The position numbers and the translations under genes were made by a program. Positions 46,433 through 55,648 of a stretch of 64,000 nt of DNA are shown in pieces (position 1 is the stretch's first letter; each line of letters begins with the position of its first letter). The stretch is from Dipteronia dyeriana (Eukaryota; Streptophyta; Magnoliopsida; Sapindales; Sapindaceae). The stretch is from assembly GCA_032871835.1 (NCBI GenBank), contig CM065301.1:34170405-34234404 (forward strand), written 5' to 3'. The notes below the pieces were generated by a model. It made no database searches. It worked only from the letters and a program-made list of their open reading frames with translations, and was not told where the DNA came from.

Positions 46433-47660
46433 ATGAACCCAATAGTGGTCTATCTCTTAGAAGTAAAGACTCCTGAGGAGCCCGACCAAGCTAGAAGAAT
46501 TAAAAGGCTCTCTGTTCGATATTTCCTGGTAAATGGATACCTCTACAAGAAGGGCAGGTCCCTCCCCCTACTGTTATGTTTACATCCTAATGATGCCAGA
46601 TGGGCATTAAGAGAAGTTCATTCAGGGGAATGCGAGAACCACATTGGTGGTGAAGCTCTGGCATATCAGGTACTCCGTATGGGGTATTACTCGCCAACTA
46701 TCTACCAAGATGCAAAGAACTTTGTTCAATCCTGTGAACCATTCCAGAAGACCTCTAACTTGAGCCACCTCCCACTGAAGTCATCTCTCAGCTCGTCTTA
46801 CCTCTTTTTCTATATGAGGAATCGACCTGATCGGTCCACTTCCAACTGCTTCTGGACAAGCCAAACATGTTATTGTAGCAATCGACTATTTCATAAGATG
46901 GGTCGAAACCTGACCACTCTCTCATATATGGGAAGAGAATATGACAAGGTTCATCAAAAATAATGTAGTCTGCGGGTTTAGGACCTCTCTTATCATTATA
47001 CCTGACCTTGGAAAACAGTTTGATAATGATCAATTCAAGGACTTTACAAAGACTTGGGAATCGACCTTAGATTTACCTCAGTAGCCCATCCTCAGACTAA
47101 CGGGCTGGTGGAATCCACCAATAAAATTATCAAGAAGCTGTTGAAAAAGAGGTTACAGCAGAGAAAGGGCAGATGGGCCGATGAGCTTCTCGAGGTCCTC
47201 TAGGCTTACCATACTACAAGAAGAACATCCACCGGAGAAACACCTTATTCTTGAAGCCTTCGGGGTTGAAGCAGTTCTTCCCATCGAGTACAAACTAACC
47301 TCCTTCAGAGTTCAACATTTTGAGCTTGGAAGCAATGAGGATAAGCTCCGAGCTAGCCTATATCTCTTGGAAGAGAAGCAAGATCGGGTAGCTGAGAAAG
47401 TAGAGATTTACCAGAGTAAGATCGCTAGGTACTTTAACAGAAAAGTTAAAGCCCGAAACTTTAAGGAAGGGGACCTAACTCTTAGGAAAGTAACCTTGAA
47501 TACTAGCAAAAGGTTAGACGGGGTCTTGGGGCAAAACTAGGAAGAACCTTATTTGGTAAAGGCAGTGGTCCGCAACGGAGCATATAAGCTCGAGGACATG
47601 GATGGTCGATCAATCAACCACACGTGGAATGTAGATCACCTGAGGAGGTATTACCCTTAG
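46433..47660 (+). pseudogene. G1 integrase
   Basis: Starts with the linker (VVYLLEVKTPEEPDQARRIK) and the zinc finger: REVHSGECENHIGGEALAYQ, LRMGYYSPTIYQDAKNFV and SCEPFQK, where the last Cys of the HHCC finger is replaced by Phe. The core, spread over several frames, holds HVIVAIDYFIRWVE (first Asp), IPDLGKQFDNDQF (second Asp kept, next Asn changed) and AHPQTNGLVESTNK (Glu). The C-terminal part is FGVEAVLPIEYKLTSFRVQH, RYFNRKVKARNFKEGD, and a tail YLVKAVVRNGAYKLEDMDG ending NVDHLRRYYP before a stop near 47658. Frameshifts near 46800, 47050 and 47240. Confidence 0.88.
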
Positions 47661-47863
47661 ACAGGGACTCGTGGGTAGACTACTTCTATTTAGGTTTCAA
47701 TAAAATATCAAACAATAATGTACTCCATTTTTCATCAATAAGGTATGCTTTCTCTATCTTCAATTATATTCTACATTAATTTCTCCGTACCCAACCAGGA
47801 TCTACATGGGTAAGTTCGACATAGTTATCTCAAGACCGAGGATTAGCCGGGAAAGCCCCCCTG
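47661..47863 (+). other. G1 3' untranslated region, first part
   Basis: AT-rich, no coding potential. Confidence 0.5.
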
Positions 47864-48200
47864 CTATCTTTGATGCATTGGTTGGGCACCACCCCCCGCC
47901 AAGAAGGGTCTGATAGTAAGAGCATAGCTGCCATCCAAATCACAAGACCATGAAATAGCTAGATAGCCCTCATGATTCCCTGGTCGGACTACCACACCCA
48001 TGAAGATCCTAAGTGTAAGAGCATAATTGCCATCCAGACTACAAAACCAGAAAATAGCTAGATAGCCCTCATGATGCCTTGATCGGGCTACCACCCTTAA
48101 GAAGGGCTTGAGTGTAAGAGTATAGTTTCCATCCATACTACAAGACTGGGATATAGCTAGATAGCCCTCATGTTGCCTCGATCGGACTATAGTCCCCTAA
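47864..48200 (+). repeat. 99-bp tandem repeats of G1 (about 3.5 copies)
   Basis: The anchor 'ccatcc' recurs at 47931, 48030 and 48129, exactly 99 bp apart. Units contain 'aatagctagatagccctcatg' and 'gggct(t)...gtgtaagagcata'. Reverse-complemented they match the seven units in G2. Confidence 0.92.
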
Positions 48201-48789
48201 TAGGGCCCATGAGTGGAAAGCTCTCCTACTTAAACTCCAATGTTCTTGTTATTACTGGCTACGAATCTTCCATGTGTATATGGTTGCTTGCAGTGACAGA
48301 TACAAACTAGCCTATAATCATATTAGTGGACTACTTCATTAAAGTCACTGAGCTACAAGTTTCTGCAGAAGAGTTGACAGCTCGAGAAAGCTACCTCTTT
48401 TCATACTTAAACAAAATTTTAGTTCTCATTAACTTCGCAGAAGTTCGAGTAAGTCAAGTTCTTTTAGAGGTCGTACCTAGGTCGGGACCAGGAATATAGC
48501 AAGAGGCTGCCAGTCAAATCAAAATTCATTGAAGTAAGTTCGAATGAAGTCTAAAGCTAATACTCATTAATGGTAAGGGAGCATATCCCATTGTTACGCT
48601 ACAATTGTCAAGCAGGGAGCCTAACCCCTGGTTCCAGGCTATAAAAAAAATGATGATGATGATGATCTAGGATGAATAAAGTGGGGTTCCCACCCTCTTT
48701 TTTCGGACAATCAAAACAAGTCAAAAATAGGTTACGTCAAGTCCCTGTGTCCTCCTTGTCACCCCTAGCTGCTCCTCCTCCTCCTCCTT
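48201..48789 (+). other. G1 segment between repeats and antisense ORF
   Basis: No gene visible. A short (ATG)n run lies at 48650-48666. A CTC-rich stretch at 48772-48787 marks the likely end of the antisense ORF. Confidence 0.5.
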
Positions 48790-49975
48790 AATTATGGTCT
48801 ACGCCCTCCATCCCTTCTTCTGATGATTGCTGATCTTGGATGGCCACCACTGCTACCCCCTCCTCTGGGGATCCTCCATTGCCTACTGCTCAGCGGGGTT
48901 CTCCTCCAAGACCTCATTGACCATCGCTATTACTTCACGAGGAATGGACGCATCAAGAAGGGTAGCGATTGACTCTATCCCGATCTTCCTAATCTCTGGC
49001 TCTCCTCTAGAAGATTCTTCAGGGGGAATTGGTCTTTGGTTGGCTTCCTTCGGGCTCTGCAAACTGAACCCCCTTCGAGGGCTCTTCGAGACCAGATGAT
49101 AGGAAGGTTGCAGTAGGAAAAGGAAGGCATGGTGTAGCTATCTGCTTCGTAGCTACAGTCCCTTTAGAAAGATCGATTTCATCACCCTTGAGGTGAGACA
49201 TCAATGCAGCCATGGCCATTACTTCCTCCTTATCCCAACTAGCTATGATCGAGAGGCTGAAGGGAGGAGGAATAACTTCTATGACCTAGTAGGAATCATA
49301 AAAGTATCCATCACTGACGGAGGCATCCACCTCGACCTGAAGCTGGGCAATTTAGGCTTGCAGACCATGGTTTTAATGTCCAGGGCCTTTGCTTCTTCTT
49401 TCCAAGTATCTCGCTAACTGGCTCAATGTCGAGTTCTTGATCAAAATATTGTTTCAACCTCTCACTATCACATTGAAGCTCAGCCAGTTCTGCTTCCATT
49501 CCCTTCTGATTGGAAGTTATCTCCTGTACCAAAGTCTGAGCTTCCACAAGTAGCCCCAGCCCTCTCAGCTTAGGCCTCAGCTTGGGCAGCCCGGTCACAG
49601 AGAGCCGCTACCTGGTGGCCCATCGCCACATTGAATTTGAAGGCTTGTAGGGTGTCAAATCAAGATTAGAGAATGTTCAACGCCCATAGTCACATGAAAG
49701 ATAAAAGGGAAGTTACCTCAACCAGAAGAGAGGACCCCTTGGTCAGCAAGATGTCCACGGGCACTGAAGCCATCCTAGAGAGCCCGCCACCTGGACAGAA
49801 TGCAACAAACTGCTCAAAGAACTTGTCCTGCCCAACCAAGCTCGACTGATGGTAGGAGCGGGAAAAGGGTGTAAAGTCCTCATTTATCGATTGGCTTATT
49901 GCTTGACAAACCACATATTGAGGTTTGATGTAAGGGTAGTTTAGGCTCCCAAGACCATAAGAGAAGAAGCACCAA
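48790..49975 (-). pseudogene. G1 antisense accessory ORF (aORF)
   Basis: Encoded on the strand opposite to G1 pol, in the 3' region, as known for Tat elements. Reading leftward from about 49975: KPQYVVCQAISQSINEDFTP, GQDKFFEQFVAFCPGG, MASVPVDILLTKGSSLLVEV, then AFKFNVAMGHQVAALCDRAA, a coiled-coil part (GMEAELAELQCDSERLKQYF), QLQVEVDASVSDGYFYDSY and an acidic/Ser-Pro-rich end (WDKEEVMAMAALMSHLKGDE). The same blocks appear in the plus-strand copy at 1180-3130. The frame switch between LLVEV and AFKF coincides with a GT...AG-like interval. The N-terminal domain is missing because the ORF is cut at about 49975. Function unknown. Confidence 0.7.
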
Positions 49976-50479
49976 AGGTAAATTTTTTGTGCTTGCTTGC
50001 TTTGAAGAGATAGTTGCACACACTCACTAACTTATGCATAATTCTTATTTGTATATGTTATGTGTTTATATTTGTGTGCATTCATGTTTTAATAACTTTT
50101 CTTGATTGATTGCATCTTGTGATTAAAATACCACGTCATCGTAGGCATTAGGATGCATCCTCTTCACTTTGTAATTTTGCATGATGTGTGTTTGAGTGTG
50201 AAGAATGTAGGTTATGCGCTACTCATGTTGCACCACTCGACCAGTGCCAACACCAGTGTAAACTTCCCAGTGTGTTGTCACTGGTCATGCCCCACTCGAC
50301 TAGCGCAGCCTCACCAGCGCAAACTTTCCAGTGGGTTATCGCTGGTCATATGCCACTCGACTAGTGCATTCTCACCAGCGTAAACTTCTCAGTGGGATAT
50401 CGCTAGTCATGTGCCACTGATCTATGCAACTCCACCAGTGCCTATTGAAAATTTAGACGGTGCGCTAGTGGTGCACTAC
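49976..50479 (+). mobile_element. M-type element sequence left of S2
   Basis: Begins where the G1 antisense ORF breaks off. No gene. Its right half is the ~61-bp minisatellite, which resumes after S2 at 62334. Assigned to the M-type LTR region because the continuation at 62600-63060 aligns with the other M LTR copies. Confidence 0.5.
50224..50470 (+). repeat. ~61-bp minisatellite with 'actcgac(c/t)ag' core
   Basis: Units start at 50224, 50286, 50347 and 50408 (periods 62, 61, 61). They share 'ccactcga', 'caccag(c/t)g', 'cagtgggttatcgctggtcat'. Further partial units follow S2 at 62334-62396. Confidence 0.85.
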
Positions 50480-51252
50480 TGTCAGGTTTTAGATTGTGTT
50501 GGCATTAATTCCATATCAAAATGATGTTTACTTGTAATGATTTAGTTTTTTAGATTCATGATGATTCAAGCTTCAAAGAAGAAGGAACAACTAGTCAAAG
50601 CAAGTTCAAATTCTTCAAAGAGAAAGGATGCCTTATGGTTCTACAAAGGTACACTAAAACCTTATCTTACTCTTACAAGGATTAGACACACACACATAAT
50701 TCATACATTTGTGTCCCTGCATAGTTGTGCACCATTATAGGCACACATATACAATTCATTAATATATGTCCCTGCATCATTGAGCACCATGTATAACACA
50801 TTCACACACTTAAAGATTAATGCTCATGCATTGGTATGAAAATAACATGTTTTGGAAAATGCATGATTGGAGACTATCTCTATGTAGTTTGCATTCTAGT
50901 GTGAATTGTGTTTGTATGTGTATATGTTTGTATAACATGGATATTGAACTATATTTTAGTCTTAAATCATTCTTGATTGAGTTCCGGTCATTTCGGTTAC
51001 TCATACTATTGATTTCAATTTCTAAGTCAAAAGATACTACACTTTCAACTCATGTTGCATACATTGTCTTCGTCTTCATATATCGAGTCAAATTATTATT
51101 TTCTGGGTTGAGTATCTTAAATGTCCATATCTGTGAGAGAGTTATGGTTCGTAATCCGCAAATGGATTTGAATTCCTAGTTCGGAGGCCGGAGAACGGTC
51201 GAAGAACGCGAAGGAAGGTCAAGGGAAAAAGAAGATAGCAAAGCTCTTCTTT

Positions 51253-51395
51253 CCCGAGATGGCGCGTGGCCATCTCGGGGAAGAAGGCTTGCTACCCCAA
51301 GATACCCATGCCCCATCTCGGGCAGAAAGAAAGCTTGGCTGCTTCTTGTCCCTTTTGGTCATTTCATATGTCCATTTTCCCTCTCATTTATATAT
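51253..51395 (+). promoter_or_regulatory. LTR dyad plus TATA box of S2 (5' LTR)
   Basis: Perfect 10-bp arms cccgagatgg (51253-51262) and ccatctcggg (51270-51279) around a 7-nt spacer, a degenerate second pair at 51295-51322, then tatatat at 51389-51395. In the 3' LTR the arms are at 60541-60550 and 60558-60567, a second perfect 9-bp pair is at 60584-60592 and 60602-60610, and the TATA box is at 60677-60683. Confidence 0.55.
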
Positions 51396-51877
51396 CTCTT
51401 CCCCTCTCACATTTCATTCTAATAAGAGATTTAAAATTTGAGTGCAGAATTTTCTCTCAAATTTTCTCACATTCCAAACACCATAAATTATTCATTTGAA
51501 CTGCGATTTGAGTGATTCAATGTTGAGAGTGTTTGTTTATTCATCCTCCATCTTTTCTTTGAAGGTTTCAGTTAGTTTTATTGTTGTTTTTGGAGTCTAA
51601 TCTCACAAAAGTGGGACTGCACTAAATCAACTAAGGTATTGATTTTCTCTCAAAGATTTCTTTTAAAACATGGTCAATTGCCTTGGGTGTCTTGTGATTG
51701 TTTTGATTTGAGTTTAGAACTCATTTAAAACTAGATTGAGTTTCAATTGAAATCTCACATGTTGAGTTAGGTTTTGATTTTGTCTATGTTTTCACATGTT
51801 TGAGATTGTATTGTGATAGCTTTGATTCTAGGACTATTTGATGATCTTTAATTGATTGATTTTGTGAAAAATAGTTC

Positions 51878-52089
51878 CTCACATGTATTAGGCTCCTTTT
51901 GACCGAAATCTCACAATAATACATTTGCTTGTGTTCTTTTGAGCTATTCATGTGCTTTGTTGAATCTATGAATAGGAAATATGCTCACATGTATTAGGCT
52001 CTTTTTGACCGAAATCTCACAATAATACATTTTCTTGTGTTCTTTTGAGCTATTCATGTGCTTTGTTGAATCTATGAATAGGAAATATG
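51878..52089 (+). repeat. 106-bp tandem duplication in the S2 5' LTR
   Basis: 'ctcacatgtattaggctc...aggaaatatg' occurs at 51878 and 51984. The 3' LTR, S1 and the minus LTR fragment have one copy. Confidence 0.9.
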
Positions 52090-52439
52090 CTCTAGAACTC
52101 TTGCTTTAATCTAAATGACTTTGTCACATGATTTTACCATGTTTTTGATTTATGAGATTTAAACTTTATTATGTGTTAATTGAACGTATCTTTTGATTCA
52201 AGTTTTAGATCTATGCATGTATCTAGGTTGTAATTAATGTTGAACATATCTTACATGATCTAGATGGATTAAACATGCATGATTGACTAGACTACATTTG
52301 TTTTGTGCTTTCATACTCATGTCTAGTATTTTCCATAGGATGTGTTGATCATAATTTTCTATGTTGTGTGCTTGTTTGCGTTTTACATTCATGATCACCT
52401 AGATGCCTTGTGAGAAGGAAGTCTTGACAATAGGTATGA

Positions 52440-52685
52440 GAATGATGTTGTTGAGCAAGGAAGCCTTGGCAAGAGGTGGGAGACCTCATATTGTAAAGCA
52501 AGGAAGTCTTGCCTAGGGTCGTGAGGATCCAAGAAGGGTGAGTGAGAAAGACTTGACTAGAGTCGGGAGGACTCAGATAGTTGAGCAAGAAGTCTTGTCT
52601 AGGGTCATGAGGATCTGGAAGGGTGAGAGAGGAAGTCTTGACAAGAGGTTTGAGGCCTCGGATCGTTGAGCAAGAGGGCGACATC
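52440..52685 (+). repeat. Degenerate ~43-bp repeats in the S2 5' LTR
   Basis: About six modules of the type 'gag(c)aaggaagtcttg..tagggtcgtgaggatc', spaced 40-46 bp. Equivalent blocks lie at 61630-61870 and 39475-39670 and, on the minus strand, at 9215-9440. They generate long but spurious minus-strand ORFs. Confidence 0.7.
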
Positions 52686-53151
52686 TTCATGAGTAGGATA
52701 AGAGGGTAGTTTCTAGGTGAAGGGTCACTTGAGAGATTGTACTTGTCTTATCTACTAGTTGATTTTGTTTGCCGGTGGTTTCTAACCCGTGGATGTTTCC
52801 TCTTCAGAGGTTTACCACGTTATATCTTGTGTCAACTTTTCTCTATCCTTATCTCTCTTATATTTGTATTTTTGATTTGAATACTATGGATAGAACTTTA
52901 TTTGTAAGTTGACTTCCTTTCTGTTATATAGATTTTGTTTGTTATGATTACTTGTTTGTATCACACTTTACTTGTTTTATATATTGATTAAGTGTCTTTA
53001 ATTGATATATATATATATATATATATATTGTGATACAAGCAATCTAGAGGGACAAACTTTTGTTTTTTTCTAAGGTAGTCAAAAAAGGTGCCTTACCTAT
53101 TCACCCCTCCTCTAGGTTAGCCTTGAGCATTTAACCGCGTTTGTATTTTCA

Positions 53152-53168
53152 ATTGTTATCATAGCAGG
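53152..53168 (+). other. Degenerate tRNA-iMet primer-binding site of S2
   Basis: 'ttgttatcatagcagg' follows the LTR end; two mismatches to the standard TTGGTATCAGAGC core. Confidence 0.7.
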
Positions 53169-53255
53169 ACACTAGATTGTACTTAGTGAGAGTCCAGTTG
53201 ATACATTCACGGTTTTTGTAAATCTTTTAAAGTCATAGGTTTACAAAATGATGTA

Positions 53256-54623
53256 ATGGCGGAAGAAGCCTCAAATACTAGGCCATCATTACTTCGAGGC
53301 ACTAACTATGGGTTTTGGAAGTTGAGGATTATAGCCTACATCCACTCTATAGATGAAAGAGCTTGGATGGTAGTGGAAGAAGGTTATAGTCCTCCAACCA
53401 AGGTTCAAGAGGATGGAACCATGATACTCAAGCCAAGGAGTGAATGGACAATGAATGAGTTTAAGGTTGCTAAGTGGCACCATCGTGCTATGAATGCCAT
53501 CTTTAGAGGAGTTGATGGGCATCAATTCTCCTACATTCAAAATCTTGAATCCGTAAAGGAAGCTTGGAATACTCTCCATGTTACTAATGAAGGAACCTTA
53601 GCGGTGAAGAAATCAAGGCTTCAAATGTTGGAATCACAATTTGAAGGTTTAAGTATGGGTGAAGAAGAAAAGTTTGAAGACTTCCAATTCTGTCTTCTTA
53701 ACATGGCTAACCAATGTCAAGCACTTGTAGTACCTATCTCGAAAGACCGTTTAAATTGGAAAAACCTTAGGTCTCTTCCTAAGAGATTTAAATCAAAGGT
53801 GATGGCCATTGAGGAAAGCAAGGATAAGGATGGCATGAACATCGATGAGTTGCTTGGGTCTCTCCAAACTTATGAGATGTGCTTGAAGCTAAAGATTAAG
53901 AGTAAGAAAATCGTTCTCAATGCTATTGAGGAGGAGAGTGATGATGAAAATGAAGAGATGGCTCTTTTGGTTAGAAAGTTCAAGAAGTTTCTAAAGAAGA
54001 ATGCCAAGCCTAGAGGAAAGTCTTCTAAGAAAAAGGAAGTTAAGAAAATTTCATCTCTAAGGAATGAGAAGAATAGTCAAGCCATGAACAAGAAAGATGT
54101 TCAATGCTTCAATTATCATGGTTTTGGTCACTTTGCTAGTGAGTGCACAAAGAAGCCATCTAAGAAAGACAAGAAAGGCAAAGTGTTGGCGGATACTGGG
54201 AGTGATGATAACTCTAGTGATAATAAGAGCTCTAGTAGTGAGTCTTCAAGTGATGAAGAATTGGTGAGCAGCTTTGTAGCTCTAACTGCTTCTCATTCTC
54301 CACTAGATGTTGATGGTATAATATCTTTGAACAAGAACTTTGATACAAATCATCATGGAAGCGCTAGCTCCATTCCTACTAATCTTGAGTTGTTCGCCAA
54401 GATAGAGAAGCTTGAAGAAGATAGAGATAATGCTCTAAGAGAGGAAGTTGAGAAGGATGATTTGACCAAGAACCAACTAGATGAGTTTGTGATTGTCACT
54501 CGTAGACTTCTTGGTGAGAAAGGTGATATTATGAAGAAGTTTAGAGAACTTGAAAAGATAAACCTTGACAAGGATAATGTGATATCTTCTTCGAAGAAGA
54601 GAGAACAAGAATTAATGGAATAG
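53256..54623 (+). CDS. gag: S2 gag (455-codon open frame, premature stop)
   Basis: The longest intact ORF of the window. Structural protein of the virus-like particle, cytoplasmic. The start ATG at 53256 (MAEEASNTRPSLLRGTNYGF) lies 100 bp after the primer site. N-terminal gag motif L-x-G-x-NY-x-FW at about residues 13-21; UBN2-type core at about 105-215 with SRLQMLESQFEGLSMGE, NWKNLRSLPKRFKSKVMAIE and LLGSLQTYEM; basic linker; zinc knuckle at 284-297 (CFNYHGFGHFASEC), where the second Cys is Tyr287; an acidic Ser-rich patch (about 325-345) and a coiled-coil-like C-terminal part. The stop after ELME (54620-54622) is premature, since S1 continues in frame. Only the knuckle change and this stop distinguish it from an intact gag. 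Confidence 0.85.
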   Translation: MAEEASNTRPSLLRGTNYGFWKLRIIAYIHSIDERAWMVVEEGYSPPTKVQEDGTMILKPRSEWTMNEFKVAKWHHRAMNAIFRGVDGHQFSYIQNLESVKEAWNTLHVTNEGTLAVKKSRLQMLESQFEGLSMGEEEKFEDFQFCLLNMANQCQALVVPISKDRLNWKNLRSLPKRFKSKVMAIEESKDKDGMNIDELLGSLQTYEMCLKLKIKSKKIVLNAIEEESDDENEEMALLVRKFKKFLKKNAKPRGKSSKKKEVKKISSLRNEKNSQAMNKKDVQCFNYHGFGHFASECTKKPSKKDKKGKVLADTGSDDNSSDNKSSSSESSSDEELVSSFVALTASHSPLDVDGIISLNKNFDTNHHGSASSIPTNLELFAKIEKLEEDRDNALREEVEKDDLTKNQLDEFVIVTRRLLGEKGDIMKKFRELEKINLDKDNVISSSKKREQELME

Positions 54624-54990
54624 ATAGACACGGCTAAGAAGGCCATTAAGGACTTAATGAATGATTCGGTAAGTGTGTCTACTGTTTGGAATCTTGTTAA
54701 CTCTTATAGTGGTGAAGACGGCTTGGTAATTGGAGAGGAGCTTTTGGAAGTACCACTTCCTACTCACTTTGATGAAGTCGTGATTGATAAGAAACCACAC
54801 AAGAAGAAATGATCAAAAGCCAAGAAAAAGTTGGCGAACAAGGTATCTTTGCAAACTCCTAGTGAAGCTAGTTCAACTCCAAACGGTACAATCTTAGATT
54901 TTATTCCAATTTGCCACTATTGCAACACAATAGGTCACATTAAGCCTAGGTGTTAGAAATATATTGAAAAATGCAAAATTAGGAAACGAA
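54624..54990 (+). pseudogene. S2 gag C-terminal extension behind a stop
   Basis: In the same frame after the stop: IDTAKKAIKDLMNDSVSVS, a stop at KKK*SKAKKK near 54810, then the second zinc knuckle CHYCNTIGHIKPRC (CCHC complete) near 54911, followed by a stop. S1 holds the same region as part of a long frame. A 1-nt change near 54970 shifts the frame into the next block. Confidence 0.75.
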
Positions 54991-55018
54991 TCTAGAGATA
55001 AGGAGATTAAACTTCAAC

Positions 55019-55290
55019 TTGAACATGCTAAGGATTAGAAAGTTGAAAGACATGATAATATTGCTAAGCATGAAAATAAGTTTTGGAGTAGAAAGAAAAC
55101 TAATCTTGTTCAACTTGACAAAGCTTGTGTTGAAAATGTTAAGGAAGAGTGTATTAATGATATTCTTGTTAATCAAGTTATTGAAGAACTTTACTCTAGA
55201 TTTAGCATTGTTGTCAAGGATGATATTGGAAATGTATATGTAGGTACACCCAAGAACAAGTGGTTCAAGGGTGAGTGCTCTTATCACTAA
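55019..55290 (+). pseudogene. Conserved short ORF downstream of S2 gag
   Basis: KTNLVQLDKACVENVKEE, CINDILVNQVIEELYSRF, VVKDDIGNVYVGTPKNKWF and a closing GECSYH with stop, as in S1 (34189-34443). Not recognised. Conserved between two copies that inserted independently, with most differences being single substitutions. Confidence 0.5.
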
Positions 55291-55648
55291 TATAAGAAGC
55301 ATATGTGAGGTAGCTTAGAGGCAATATATCAATTGTGTTGAGAATTCTTGCTTGCTTGCTTTGAATACTTCATGTATTGATATTAACTTGGTTATCTCAC
55401 ATCATGGTTGTTATGATGGTCAAAATTTGTTGGTTAAATTTAGAGAAGTTCTTTTGATATATGTGTTGATTAAGTTGAGATATTATACTTTTTATACTCT
55501 TGTTGTGAAACATCGTAAAATTGGTGTCATGAGGACATTCAAGGCAAGAGTTCTCATAAAAAGGGCATAAGTATAATATTTGATGAATATAATGTGCAAA
55601 AGGTATCTTTATACTCTAATGCATGTTCTCTTAGATATTCATCTCTTG
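55291..55648 (+). other. S2 interior, AT-rich
   Basis: Colinear with S1 34444-34794. A piece in frame (55352-55570) has FREVLLIYVLIKLRYYTFYT, also present in S1, but with stops in both copies. No known domain. Confidence 0.45.

Larger units (their letters stand above)
9790..49975 (+). mobile_element. Tat-type Ty3/gypsy element G1, heavily nested, 3' LTR missing
   Basis: After removing three insertions (13250-21960, 23065-44387, 45386-45948) the remaining pieces join in frame order: LTR, primer site, gag, protease, RT, RNase H, integrase, 99-bp repeats, antisense ORF. The joins are exact once one copy of each target-site duplication is removed. The element inserted into the minus-strand S LTR at 9789/9790. 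It breaks off in the antisense ORF at about 49975, so no 3' LTR and no matching target duplication can be shown. Lineage is judged from the antisense ORF, the tandem repeats in the 3' untranslated region and the motif content. Confidence 0.85.
50480..53151 (+). repeat. 5' LTR of S2 (2672 bp)
   Basis: Starts TGTCAGGTTTTAGATTG and ends TTGTATTTTCA. It is 163 bp longer than the 3' LTR, of which 106 bp is a tandem duplication and most of the rest is longer AT and other tracts. Confidence 0.92.
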
